Shown here in pieces: positions 54,386 through 63,182 of a stretch of DNA of 64,000 bases (its first letter is position 1; each line of letters begins with the position of its first letter). The notes below the pieces were generated by a model that saw only the letters and a list, made by a program, of their open reading frames with translations, had not been told where the DNA came from and ran no database searches. Origin of the DNA: an uncultured Oscillospiraceae bacterium (lineage in GTDB: Bacteria; Bacillota; Clostridia; Oscillospirales; Oscillospiraceae); assembly GCA_947625285.1 (NCBI GenBank), contig CANQNS010000002.1, positions 62,001 through 126,000 of the forward strand. Direction: 5' to 3'. Position numbers and translations under genes: made by a program.

Positions 54386-55669
54386 GTGTTCAAGACGTTT
54401 GCAAACGCCTGGAGGATCGCGGAGATCCGCAAGAAGATCCTCTTCACGCTGTTCATCGTTCTCCTGTACCGGGTAGGCAACGCGGTGCCAGTGCCCTATG
54501 TCAATGTGGCATACCTCCAGGAGTATTTCCGCTCTTTGGAGAACACCGTGCTGGGCCTGTACAACGTCATGAGCGGCGGCGCGTTCTCTCAGGCCACCAT
54601 TTTTGCCCTGAGCATCCAGCCCTACATCAACGCCTCCATCATCATCCAGCTGCTGTGCGTGGCCATCCCGGCCCTGGAGCGGCTCAGCAAGGACGGCGGC
54701 GAGGAAGGGCGCAAGAAGATCGCCTCCATCACCCGTTATTCCACCGTGGGCATCGCTCTCATCCAGGGCTTCGCCTACTACATGCTCATCAAGAACAACA
54801 GCCTCCTGGCCTCCGACGGCACCGGCGTCTGGCCCGCGATCATCATCGTGGCTACCTTCTGCGCCGGCTCCGCGCTGATCATGTGGCTGGGCGAGCAGAT
54901 CACCGAGTTCGGCATCGGCAACGGCATCTCCATCATCCTGTTCGCCAGCATCGTCAGCCGCTTCCCCTCCAGCATCATCCGTACCTTCACCGGCGTGGCC
55001 GACGGCACGGTGGCCTGGTGGGCGGCCTGCCTGACTATCCTGGGCGCGCTGGCGATCATCGTGCTGATCGTGTTCGTCACCGACGCCGAGCGGCGCATCC
55101 CCGTGCAGTACTCCAAGCGGGTGGTGGGCCGGAAGATGTACGGCGGCCAGAGCACCCACCTTCCCATGAAGGTGAATATGTCCGGCGTCATGCCCATCAT
55201 CTTCGCCCAGTCCATCGCCACCCTGCCCGGCACCATCGCACGCCTGGCGGGCTGGAACGGCGGATTCTGGAAATATATGTCCAGCACCAAGACCTGGACC
55301 TTCGTCATCGGCTATGCGCTGCTGATCGTGTTCTTTGGGTACTTCTATTCCACCATCCAGTTCAACCCCATCGAGATCAGCAACAACCTGCGTAAGAACG
55401 GCGGCTTCATCCCCGGCTACCGGCCGGGCAAGCCCACCAGCGAGTTCATCCAGAAGGTGCTCAACAAGATCACCCTGTTCGGCAGCATCTATCTGTGCAT
55501 CATCGCGGCCGTTCCGTATATCGTGAGCATGTACTCCACCACCGCCGACAGCCTGGGCATCTCCCTGGGCGGCACCTCCATCATCATCGTGGTGGGCGTG
55601 GCCCTGGAGACCGTGCAGGCGTTGGAGAGCCAGATGCTCATGCGGCACTACAAGGGTTTCCTTGAATAA
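54386..55669 (+). CDS. secY: Preprotein translocase channel SecY
   Basis: 427-aa, ten-helix channel protein of the Sec translocon, partner of SecA. GTG start at 54386. It has FKTFANAWRIAEIRKKILFT, YRVGNAVPVPYV, ALSIQPYINASIIIQLL, EFGIGNGISIILFASIV, and the C-terminal LMRHYKGF. Classic position between rplO and adk. Confidence 0.98.
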   Translation: MFKTFANAWRIAEIRKKILFTLFIVLLYRVGNAVPVPYVNVAYLQEYFRSLENTVLGLYNVMSGGAFSQATIFALSIQPYINASIIIQLLCVAIPALERLSKDGGEEGRKKIASITRYSTVGIALIQGFAYYMLIKNNSLLASDGTGVWPAIIIVATFCAGSALIMWLGEQITEFGIGNGISIILFASIVSRFPSSIIRTFTGVADGTVAWWAACLTILGALAIIVLIVFVTDAERRIPVQYSKRVVGRKMYGGQSTHLPMKVNMSGVMPIIFAQSIATLPGTIARLAGWNGGFWKYMSSTKTWTFVIGYALLIVFFGYFYSTIQFNPIEISNNLRKNGGFIPGYRPGKPTSEFIQKVLNKITLFGSIYLCIIAAVPYIVSMYSTTADSLGISLGGTSIIIVVGVALETVQALESQMLMRHYKGFLE

Positions 55670-55687
55670 TAAGGAGGGCGTTTTTCA

Positions 55688-56320
55688 ATGAAGATCATCA
55701 TGCTTGGCGCCCCCGGCGCCGGAAAGGGCACCCAGGCGGAGATCATCTCCAAGAAGCTGGGCATCCCCACCATCTCCACCGGTAATATCCTCCGGGCGGC
55801 CGTGAAGGCCGGCACCCCCGTGGGCCTGCAGGCCAAGGCCTATATGGACGCAGGCAAGCTGGTCCCGGACGACGTGATCATCGGCATCCTGGCCGAAGCT
55901 CTGGCGGGCCCCGAGTGCGCTAAGGGCTACATCCTGGACGGCGTGCCCCGCACGATCCCCCAGGCGGAGGCCATGGAGAAGCAGGGCGTGGACATCGACG
56001 TGGCCCTGGATCTGGCGGTGAAGGACGAGGATATCGTGGTCCGCATGGGCGGCCGGCGCGTGTGCCCCGCCTGCGGCGCGACCTATCACATCAAAAATGC
56101 CCCTCCCAAGAAGGAGGGCGTCTGCGACAAGTGCGGCACGGAGCTGATCATCCGGGCCGACGACGCGCCGGAGACCGTGAAGGACCGGCTGCGTACCTAC
56201 CACGAGCAGACGGAACCCCTGCTGGCGTTCTACAGGGAGCGCGGCAAGCTCAAAACCGTGGAAAACAAACCCTCCATCGAGGAGAACACGGCGGAGATAA
56301 TGAAAGCTCTGGGGATCTGA
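55688..56320 (+). CDS. adk: Adenylate kinase, zinc-lid type
   Basis: 210-aa enzyme catalysing AMP + ATP = 2 ADP. P-loop GAPGAGKGT (7-15), AMP-site STGNILRAAV, DGVPRTIPQAEAM, and a zinc-binding lid CPACGATYH...CDKCG near residues 126-155, the Gram-positive form. In the canonical DGFPRT motif, Val replaces Phe. Behind AAGGAGGG. Confidence 0.97.
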   Translation: MKIIMLGAPGAGKGTQAEIISKKLGIPTISTGNILRAAVKAGTPVGLQAKAYMDAGKLVPDDVIIGILAEALAGPECAKGYILDGVPRTIPQAEAMEKQGVDIDVALDLAVKDEDIVVRMGGRRVCPACGATYHIKNAPPKKEGVCDKCGTELIIRADDAPETVKDRLRTYHEQTEPLLAFYRERGKLKTVENKPSIEENTAEIMKALGI

Positions 56321-56327
56321 CGGCTGT

Positions 56328-57089
56328 ATGAGCAACATCATCGTCAAGTCCCCCCGGGAGATCGAGATCATGCGCCAGGCCGGAAGGATTACCGCGGCTG
56401 CCCGGACTTTGGCCCGGGAAATGGTGACCCCTGGCGTCACGACCGCTCAGATCGACCGGGAAGTACGCCGCTTCATCGTCAAAAACGGCGCGACGCCCAC
56501 CTTTTTGGGCTACAATGGCTATCCGGCCAGCGTGTGCCTGTCGGTGAACGATGAAGTGATCCACGGCATCCCCGGTCCACGCGTCATCAAGGAAGGCGAT
56601 ATCGTCTCCGTGGACGTGGGGGCCACCTGGAAGGGCTATGTAGGCGACTGTGCGGGGACCTTCGTTGCGGGCCAATGCACAGAGGCGGCGAAAAACCTCA
56701 TCGCCGTCACGCGGCAGAGCTTTTTCGAGGGGATCAAATTCGCCCGTGCGGGCAACCGCGTCGGAGACATATCCCACGCCGTGCAGGAATACGTTGAGCG
56801 CAACGGCTGCTCGGTGGTGCGGGAATATGTCGGTCACGGCGTAGGGGCCCGGATGCACGAGGCCCCGGAGGTCCCGAACTTCGGCCGGCCCGGACATGGT
56901 CCCGCCTTGGTGAAAGGCATGACCATCGCGGTGGAGCCCATGGTGAACGCGGGAACGTGGGAGGTAAAGGTCCTGCCGGACGGCTGGACCGTAAAGACGG
57001 CCGACGGCAGTCTCTCCGCCCACTACGAGAACACCATCCTCATCACCGACGGGGAGCCGGAGATCCTGACCTGGGCGGAGGACCTGTGA
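56328..57089 (+). CDS. map: Methionine aminopeptidase type I
   Basis: 253-aa metalloprotease removing initiator Met. Starts MSNIIVKSPREIEIMRQAGR; metal ligands lie in VDVGATWKGYVGDCAGTF, GHGVGARMHEAPEVPNFG, and E residues of VEPMVN and SAHYENTI. Directly joined to the KOW gene. Confidence 0.97.
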   Translation: MSNIIVKSPREIEIMRQAGRITAAARTLAREMVTPGVTTAQIDREVRRFIVKNGATPTFLGYNGYPASVCLSVNDEVIHGIPGPRVIKEGDIVSVDVGATWKGYVGDCAGTFVAGQCTEAAKNLIAVTRQSFFEGIKFARAGNRVGDISHAVQEYVERNGCSVVREYVGHGVGARMHEAPEVPNFGRPGHGPALVKGMTIAVEPMVNAGTWEVKVLPDGWTVKTADGSLSAHYENTILITDGEPEILTWAEDL

Positions 57090-57365
57090 ATGAGGCGGCC
57101 AGAGCCATACGACATCGTGGTGTCCCTGGCGGGACACGACGAGGGAAAGCTGTTCATGGTCACCGGCACGGCGGGGGAGAAGCTCCTGCTGTGCGACGGG
57201 AAAAACCGCAAAATGGACGCTCCGAAGAGCAAAAGCCCCAAGCATGTGCGTGTCGTGGTCCGGGGGGAGGCCCCGCCGGCCACGGACAGGGAGATCCGGC
57301 AGACATTGGCACAGGCGGCCGAAGCCGCCCCGGCGAAGGAGGGAAGACTTCTTGGCGAAAGATGA
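57090..57365 (+). CDS. KOW-domain RNA-binding protein (L14e-like)
   Basis: 91-aa protein with an N-terminal KOW-like segment ([20 protein letters not shown]) and a basic middle [21 protein letters not shown] homologous small protein lies between map and infA in many Clostridia. Probably ribosome- or RNA-associated; no experimentally defined role known to me. It starts directly after the map stop and overlaps infA by 14 bp. Confidence 0.85.
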   Translation: MRRPEPYDIVVSLAGHDEGKLFMVTGTAGEKLLLCDGKNRKMDAPKSKSPKHVRVVVRGEAPPATDREIRQTLAQAAEAAPAKEGRLLGER

Positions 57366-57570
57366 CGTTATCGAACTTGAGGGAACGGTAGTCGAATCCC
57401 TGCCCAACACCATGTTCCAGGTGGACATCGGCGGCGGGCATACGATCCTGGCGCACATCTCCGGCAAGCTGCGGATGAACTTCATCCGTATCCTCCCGGG
57501 AGACAAGGTAACGGTGCAGATGTCGCCCTACGACCTCACCCGAGGCCGTATCACCTGGCGCACGAAGTAA
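57352..57570 (+). CDS. infA: Translation initiation factor IF-1
   Basis: 72-aa OB-fold factor: [40 protein letters not shown] and [20 protein letters not shown]. The start is TTG at 57352, with GGAGGG eight bases upstream; no ATG gives the family length. Missing from the ORF track in this form. Confidence 0.95.
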   Translation: MAKDDVIELEGTVVESLPNTMFQVDIGGGHTILAHISGKLRMNFIRILPGDKVTVQMSPYDLTRGRITWRTK

Positions 57571-57612
57571 GCACAACAACATCGCGTTAGAGAATATTAG
57601 GAGGCTCAAAAC

Positions 57613-57726
57613 ATGAAAGTAAGGCCCAGTGTCAAGCCCATGTGCGAGAAATGCAAGGTCATTAAACGCCATGGCCGGGTCATGGTGATCTGCTCCAACC
57701 CGAAGCATAAGCAGAGACAAGGCTGA
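57613..57726 (+). CDS. rpmJ: Ribosomal protein L36
   Basis: 37-aa protein too short for the ORF track: [20 protein letters not shown], then [13 protein letters not shown]. It has the zinc-binding Cys3His form (CxxC, C, H). Preceded by AGGAGG. Typical location between infA and rpsM. Confidence 0.97.
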   Translation: MKVRPSVKPMCEKCKVIKRHGRVMVICSNPKHKQRQG

Positions 57727-57763
57727 GAGCCCATCTTGATGAAGAAAGGACTGATCGAGAAAA

Positions 57764-58132
57764 ATGGCACGAATCGCCGGCGTTGACTTGCCGAAGGACA
57801 AGCGTGTGGAGATAGGGCTCACCTATGTCTACGGCATTGGTAGGACATCCGCAAAGAAGATACTGGCCGAGACCGGTATCGCTCCGGACACCCGCGTGAA
57901 GGACCTCACCGAAGCGGAGGAGGCCAAGCTCCGTGAGTGCATCGACAAACAGTTCGTTGTGGAGGGCGACCTTCGCCGCCAGAACGCTCTGGATATCAAG
58001 CGGCTGATGGAGATCGGCTCCTACCGTGGCACCCGCCATCGGAAGGGCCTGCCCGTGCGCGGCCAGCGGACCAAGACCAACGCCCGCACCCGCAAGGGTC
58101 CCAAGCGCACCATCGCCAACAAGAAGAAGTAA
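57764..58132 (+). CDS. rpsM: Ribosomal protein S13
   Basis: 122-aa 30S head protein: [31 protein letters not shown] and [21 protein letters not shown]. Starts the alpha-operon part. Confidence 0.98.
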   Translation: MARIAGVDLPKDKRVEIGLTYVYGIGRTSAKKILAETGIAPDTRVKDLTEAEEAKLRECIDKQFVVEGDLRRQNALDIKRLMEIGSYRGTRHRKGLPVRGQRTKTNARTRKGPKRTIANKKK

Positions 58133-58147
58133 GGGAGGGAAGAGAAA

Positions 58148-58552
58148 ATGGCAACTGCTCAGAAGGGCAAGAAAGTCGTTCGCACCCGCCGCAGAGAGCG
58201 GAAGAACATCGAGAAGGGCCAGGTCCATATCAGCTCTTCCTTCAACAACACCATGGTCACCGTGACCGACCCCAACGGCAACGCCATCAGTTGGGCCAGC
58301 GCGGGCGGCATGGGCTTCCGGGGCAGCCGGAAATCCACCCCCTTCGCCGCGTCCACCGCGGCCGAGACCGCGGCACGCGCCGCCATGGAGCACGGTCTGA
58401 AGACCGTGGAAGTGTTCGTCAAGGGGCCCGGCAGCGGCCGTGAGGCGGCCATCCGCGCTCTGCAGACCGCGGGCCTGGAGGTCACCATGATCAAGGACGT
58501 GACGCCCATCCCCCACAACGGCTGCCGGCCGCCCAAGCGCCGCCGCGTCTGA
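58148..58552 (+). CDS. rpsK: Ribosomal protein S11
   Basis: 134-aa 30S platform protein: [21 protein letters not shown] and [15 protein letters not shown] at the end. Behind GGGAGGGAAG. Confidence 0.98.
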   Translation: MATAQKGKKVVRTRRRERKNIEKGQVHISSSFNNTMVTVTDPNGNAISWASAGGMGFRGSRKSTPFAASTAAETAARAAMEHGLKTVEVFVKGPGSGREAAIRALQTAGLEVTMIKDVTPIPHNGCRPPKRRRV

Positions 58553-58572
58553 TGTAAGGGAGGAACGATAAT

Positions 58573-59199
58573 ATGGCAAGATATACGAATGCGGTGTGCC
58601 GTCTTTGCCGCCGCGAGAACCAGAAGCTGTTTCTGAAGGGCGACCGGTGCTACACGGACAAGTGCTCCATCGCCGTCCGCTCCTATCCCCCCGGAATGCA
58701 CGGCCAGGGCCGGAGCAAGACCTCCGAGTACGGCATGCAGCTGCGTGAGAAGCAGAAGGCCAAGCGTTACTACGGCGTGCTGGAAGCCCAGTTCCGCAAG
58801 TATTTCGACATGGCCGAGCGGCGCAGCGGCCAGGCCGGCGAGAACCTGCTCTCCATCCTGGAGTCCCGTCTGGACAACGTGGTGTACCGCCTGGGCTTCG
58901 CCATGAGCCGGCCTGAGGCGCGCCAGCTCATCACCCACGGCCACTTCACCGTGGACGGCCGCAAGGTGGATATCCCCAGCTTCCTGGTAAAACCCGGTAT
59001 GGTGATCTCTGTCAAACCCTCCAGTCGTGATATGGAAAAGCTCAAGGCCAACATCGAGGCCAATGCGTCCCGCCAGCCGCCCAAGTGGCTGGACTACGAC
59101 GCGGCCAATATGCTTGCCAAGGTCACCGGCGTCCCCGCCAAGGAGGACATCGATCTGCCCATCGAGGAGCATCTGATCGTCGAGCTGTATTCCAAATAA
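58573..59199 (+). CDS. rpsD: Ribosomal protein S4
   Basis: 208-aa 30S assembly protein. [23 protein letters not shown] is the zinc-binding N-terminal form; the S4 RNA-binding domain has [12 protein letters not shown] and [21 protein letters not shown]. Normal length. Confidence 0.98.
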   Translation: MARYTNAVCRLCRRENQKLFLKGDRCYTDKCSIAVRSYPPGMHGQGRSKTSEYGMQLREKQKAKRYYGVLEAQFRKYFDMAERRSGQAGENLLSILESRLDNVVYRLGFAMSRPEARQLITHGHFTVDGRKVDIPSFLVKPGMVISVKPSSRDMEKLKANIEANASRQPPKWLDYDAANMLAKVTGVPAKEDIDLPIEEHLIVELYSK

Positions 59200-59274
59200 G
59201 ACCCTCACAGGTTGATAAGCTGAAAACCGCGTGACGCTTATTGAAGCGTACATTATGAAGGAGGGTAACAACAC

Positions 59275-60228
59275 ATGATAGAGATCGAAAAGCCGCGCAT
59301 CGAATGTGTGGAAAATCCGGCGGACGAGAGCTATGGAAAGTTCATCGTGGAGCCGCTGGAGCGGGGCTACGGCACGACCCTCGGAAACTCCCTGCGGCGG
59401 GTGCTTTTGAGCTCCCTGCCCGGCACGGCGGTCACCACCATCAAGATCGCCGGCGTCCAGCATGAATTCTCCACGATCCCCGGCGTCAAAGAGGACGTGA
59501 CGGAGATCGTCCTGAACATCAAGAGCCTGATCGCCCGCCTGCATCGGGACGGTCCCAAGACCGTCTACATCGAGGCGGACGGGGAGTGCGAAGTCACCGC
59601 CGCGGACATCAAGGCCGACGGCGAGGTGGAGATCCTCAACCCGGAGCTGCATATCGCCACCCTGGGCCCGGAGGCGTCCCTGTCTATGGAGCTGACGATC
59701 AACCACGGCCGGGGCTATGTGCCTGCGGAGCGGAACAAGCCCGCCCAGGCGGTGGCCGGCGTCATCCCCATCGACTCCATCTATACGCCCGTCCTGAAGG
59801 TGAACTACGCCGTGGAGAACACCCGCGTGGGCAACCAGACGGACTATGACAAGCTGACGCTGGAGGTCTGGACCGACCGGACCATCACCCCCCGGGACGC
59901 CGTCAGCCTGGGCGCGAAGATCCTGTGCGACCACTTCACCCTGTTCACCGACCTCAGCCAGAGCATGAACATGGGCTCCACGGTGGTGGAGAAGACCGAG
60001 GCCGTGAAGGACAAGGTGATGGAGATGACCATCGAGGAGCTGGACCTGAGCGTACGCAGCTTCAACTGTCTCAAGCGCGCTAACATCAACACGGTGGAGG
60101 ACCTGGTGTCCAAGACCCAGGACGAGATGATCAAGGTGCGTAACCTTGGCCGGAAGAGCCTGGAGGAAGTCATCCAGAAGCTGGCGATGATGGGCCTGAG
60201 CCTTGCCAGCGACGACGACGGCAAGTGA
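59275..60228 (+). CDS. rpoA: RNA polymerase alpha subunit
   Basis: 317-aa alpha subunit. N-terminal assembly domain: [23 protein letters not shown]-terminal DNA-binding domain: [21 protein letters not shown] and [12 protein letters not shown]. Behind GGAGGG after a 75-bp gap. Confidence 0.99.
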   Translation: MIEIEKPRIECVENPADESYGKFIVEPLERGYGTTLGNSLRRVLLSSLPGTAVTTIKIAGVQHEFSTIPGVKEDVTEIVLNIKSLIARLHRDGPKTVYIEADGECEVTAADIKADGEVEILNPELHIATLGPEASLSMELTINHGRGYVPAERNKPAQAVAGVIPIDSIYTPVLKVNYAVENTRVGNQTDYDKLTLEVWTDRTITPRDAVSLGAKILCDHFTLFTDLSQSMNMGSTVVEKTEAVKDKVMEMTIEELDLSVRSFNCLKRANINTVEDLVSKTQDEMIKVRNLGRKSLEEVIQKLAMMGLSLASDDDGK

Positions 60229-60263
60229 CCCCACCGACCACTCACATTTGGAGGTAAACGAAA

Positions 60264-60605
60264 ATGCCCGGAACTCGCAAGCTCGGCAAGCCCACGGCTG
60301 CCCGCATGGCTATGCTGCGTCAGCAGGTCACCGATCTGCTGGATACCGGCCGCATGGAGACCACTGTCACCCGCGCCAAGGAGGTCCGTCCTCTGGCGGA
60401 GCGGATGATCACCCTGGGGAAGAAGAAGGGGCTGGCTAACTACCGTCTGGCCCTGCGGTTTCTGACCCGGGAGGATGTGGCGAAGAAGGTCTTCGACGAG
60501 CTGGCCGTGAAGTATGCCGACCGCAACGGCGGCTATACCCGCATCACCCGCACCGGCGCCCGCCGGGGCGACGCGGCGGAAATGGCTGTCATAGAGCTGG
60601 TTTAA
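60264..60605 (+). CDS. rplQ: Ribosomal protein L17
   Basis: 113-aa 50S protein ending the superoperon: [65 protein letters not shown]. Behind GGAGG. A terminator follows. Confidence 0.98.
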   Translation: MPGTRKLGKPTAARMAMLRQQVTDLLDTGRMETTVTRAKEVRPLAERMITLGKKKGLANYRLALRFLTREDVAKKVFDELAVKYADRNGGYTRITRTGARRGDAAEMAVIELV

Positions 60606-60618
60606 AAGCAAAAATGGC

Positions 60619-60656
60619 AAGGGTGCGGTGAAAACCGCGCCCTTACTTTATTTTAC
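60619..60656 (+). terminator. Terminator of the ribosomal superoperon
   Basis: AAGGG-GCGGT-GAAA-ACCGC-CCCTT followed by ACTTTATTTTA. Confidence 0.8.
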
Positions 60657-60659
60657 AGC

Positions 60660-60841
60660 CTCGCAGAGTTTGGCTCCGCAGAGCCAAATAAATTGAGATA
60701 TGATTTCCGGGGACATGTGCCTCGGAAATCATTCTTTGCGGCCCGCAAACGTGAAGCGTCCCCGCTGCTTGGCGGGGACGCTTTGCGCTGCGGCGGGCCG
60801 CAGCCTTCTCGTTTGAAAGGAGCTTGCTCCTTTCAAACGAC
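60660..60841. other. Cluster of four hairpins between rplQ and the CobW genes
   Basis: TTTGGCTCCGCAGAGCCAAA, ATGATTTCC...GGAAATCAT, a nested GCGGCCCGC / AAGCGTCCCCGC...GCGGGGACGCTT stem, and CGTTTGAAAGGAGC-TT-GCTCCTTTCAAACG, which touches the stop of the minus-strand GTPase gene. No gene seen. The last stem may terminate that gene. Confidence 0.55.
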
Positions 60842-61786
60842 TTAGTAGAACGTTGCCACAGTCTGTTCCGGGGGCGTGGCGGTCTCCAGGTTCAGGACCG
60901 TCAGCACCGGGCCCTTTTTGCCGTAGCCCTTGTGCCACTTCACGTCCACATGGGCGGTGACGGTGAGCCACTGGCCGCTGGAGAGCCGGGCCGCGTCCGG
61001 CCAGCGGCAGATGAGGCCGGTGAACTGGATGTCGTTGACGCAGCAGGTCATCAGCTGCCGGCCAAAGACGAAGTTGTCCGCCGCCAGGCGGGGGCTCTTG
61101 GCGACCATGGCCTTGTAGCGCAGGGTCTTGCCGTCGTACTTGGAGAAGTCCTCGGACAGATCCGAGTAAAAGAGGGCGTAGTCCTCGTCCTTGATCTCCA
61201 CCACCGGGGCGTTCAGGTCGAAGGGCAGGGGGTCCTCGATCTCGTCATACTCCACCTTGCCGTCCGGGGCCTCGTAGGCGATATCCGCCCGGCGGGTGAC
61301 GGCGCGGACGATCTTGTGCAACTCCAGCTTGTCGATATCCGGCTTGCAGCGGTTGAACACCACCAGCTCGCAGCTTTTCAGCTTGTCGTACACAAGCTGG
61401 CGCATATTGGCGTTGTAATTGACGAAGGTGTTGGCGTCGCAGAACAAAAACTCCTGCGCCACCACCCAGCTCTGGGGCATCCGCTGGTAGAGGCTGTCCA
61501 GCATCCACATGCCGTTGTACTCCACCAGCACCCGCTCCGCCCGGTGCTTTTTCACCAGCGCGTCCAGCGGCTCTGCCTGCAGGTCCTCCTCGTTTTCGAT
61601 GGGCTCGATGAACACGTTCCTGCCGGAAAAGCTGTCCGGCTCGTATTCCTCCTCGCCCTCCTCGCACAGCAGCAGAAGCGTCCGCTCTCCCTGGTTGAAG
61701 CGGGGATCGGCCAGGGTCTCCTGGATGAACTTAGTCTTGCCGGCCTCCAGAAAGCCGGTGAAAAGATAGACGGGTATCTGTTTCAC
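60842..61786 (-). CDS. CobW-type GTPase fused to a DUF1980-like domain
   Basis: 314 aa. N-terminal G3E/CobW P-loop TGFLEAGKTKFIQE, then VLVEYNGMW and NRCKPD as later GTPase motifs; the CxCC metal motif of classical CobW is absent. From about residue 210, CCVNDIQFTGLICRWPDAARL and preceding strands resemble the C-terminal domain of YcgQ/DUF1980 proteins. Likely a metal- or envelope-related chaperone; substrate unknown. Its start overlaps the stop of the following CobW gene by 4 bp, so the two are coupled. Confidence 0.75.
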   Translation of the reverse strand: MKQIPVYLFTGFLEAGKTKFIQETLADPRFNQGERTLLLLCEEGEEEYEPDSFSGRNVFIEPIENEEDLQAEPLDALVKKHRAERVLVEYNGMWMLDSLYQRMPQSWVVAQEFLFCDANTFVNYNANMRQLVYDKLKSCELVVFNRCKPDIDKLELHKIVRAVTRRADIAYEAPDGKVEYDEIEDPLPFDLNAPVVEIKDEDYALFYSDLSEDFSKYDGKTLRYKAMVAKSPRLAADNFVFGRQLMTCCVNDIQFTGLICRWPDAARLSSGQWLTVTAHVDVKWHKGYGKKGPVLTVLNLETATPPEQTVATFY

Positions 61787-62898
61787 AGCCCGAACAGCTC
61801 CTTCACGGCGTTCTCATGGAGATCCGCGCCAATGACGCACACCCGGCCGGCCACGTTGGCGGGGCCGGTGCGGACGTCCTTCTCCCCGGGGGTGTAGTCA
61901 AAGTGGACCCAGGTCCCGTCCGGGGCGGGCACGTAGCCCTTGGCCCGGATCACCAGGCCATAGGCCGCCTGGTCCGACAGGGCGTCCAGTATGGCGTCGA
62001 TGTCCGCGGCGGCGTACTTCTTAGAGGTCTCCGCGCCCCAGCTCTGGAACACCTCGTCCGCGTCGTGGCCGTGGTGGTGATGATGGTGGTGGTGTCCGTG
62101 TTCATCGTGGTCGTGGTGGTGGTGATGCTCATGCTCATGCTCGTCACCGTCCTCGTCCTCGTCATGGTCGTGGTGGTGGCGCTCATGCTCGTCATGGTCG
62201 TGGTCGTGGTGGTGATGGTGGTGGCAGGCGCAGTCCGGGTCGTCGCACTCCTCTTCTTCCTCCCGGTAATGCTCCTCCAGCAGAGCGGCCAGCTCCGCGC
62301 CGATGGAATTTTTCCTGTCGATGGCGTCCAGGATCTGCCCGCCGGTGAGGGCGTCCCAATCGGTGGAGACGATCACGGCCTCGGGGTTTTTCTCCCGCAG
62401 CAGGGCCTCGGCCTGGGCGATCTTGTCCTGGGAAAGACCGCCGGTGCGGCTGAGGACGATGCAGTTGGCGGACTGGACCTGGTTATTGAAAAACTCACCG
62501 AAGTTTTTCATGTACATTTTTGCCTTGGAGGCGTCCACCACGGTGGTGAGGCCCCCCAGGACGAACTGGTCCCCGGCGGACTGGACCGCCGCCACGATCT
62601 CCGACAGCTTGCCCACGCCGGAGGGCTCGATGAGGATGCGGTCAGGGTGATACTGCTCGTCCACCATCCGCAGGGCCTGGCGGAAGTCGCCGGTGAGGCT
62701 GCAGCAGATGCAGCCGGACTCGATCTCGTTGACCACCACGCCGGCGTCCTTCAAAAAGCCGCCGTCGATGCCGATCTCACCGAACTCGTTTTCGATGAGC
62801 ACCAGCTTCTGGCCCTTATAGCCGTCGGCCAGGAGCTTCTTGATCAGCGTGGTCTTGCCCGCGCCCAGGAAACCGGAAAAGATGTCGATCCTTGTCAT
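61783..62898 (-). CDS. CobW/ZNG1-type metallochaperone GTPase with His-rich loop
   Basis: 371 aa. SGFLGAGKTTLIKKL (P-loop), ENEFGEIGID, the metal motif SGCICCSL and a C-terminal CobW_C domain (KGYVPAPDGTWVHFDY). Between the domains (about 217-290) a long run of His/Asp/Glu (HHHHHHDHDHDEHE and more) should bind zinc or nickel. Probably delivers metal to a client under GTP control. ATG at 62898 follows AAAGG. No clear Zur box found in the 5' region. Confidence 0.9.
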   Translation of the reverse strand: MTRIDIFSGFLGAGKTTLIKKLLADGYKGQKLVLIENEFGEIGIDGGFLKDAGVVVNEIESGCICCSLTGDFRQALRMVDEQYHPDRILIEPSGVGKLSEIVAAVQSAGDQFVLGGLTTVVDASKAKMYMKNFGEFFNNQVQSANCIVLSRTGGLSQDKIAQAEALLREKNPEAVIVSTDWDALTGGQILDAIDRKNSIGAELAALLEEHYREEEEECDDPDCACHHHHHHDHDHDEHERHHHDHDEDEDGDEHEHEHHHHHDHDEHGHHHHHHHHGHDADEVFQSWGAETSKKYAAADIDAILDALSDQAAYGLVIRAKGYVPAPDGTWVHFDYTPGEKDVRTGPANVAGRVCVIGADLHENAVKELFGL

Positions 62899-63084
62899 GA
62901 ATATCGCCTTTCTTGTGGTAAATAATAAGAAACTGTTCACAAAAGACCCATAGAGATGGGGTATAATCTGCTACTGTGAGGATTATAGCACATTTTTCCC
63001 CCAAAGAAAAGGGAGGGAGAACTTTTCCCGCCGGGGGGATCTTATATTGTCGATTTTGCTATGGCATATTCAAAAACAGTGTGC

Positions 63085-63090
63085 TATAAT
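63085..63090 (+). promoter_or_regulatory. Extended -10 box before the SLH lipoprotein gene
   Basis: TGTGCTATAAT about 95 bp before the ATG at 63183, with no strong -35. The rest of the 62899-63182 gap holds nothing else I can name. Confidence 0.5.
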
Positions 63091-63182
63091 ACCGAAGTAC
63101 GGCTATTTTGCCGGGAACGACGAGCGCGTAACGGTGGGCCGGCGGGAGCCGGCGGCCGTCTGCCATATATCGGAGGGAAGAT

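Noticed and set aside
62960-62985. TATAAT near 62975 as a promoter of the CobW pair
   Set aside because: The box reads on the plus strand, away from the CobW genes, with no matching -35 at normal spacing; the minus strand shows only weak candidates.
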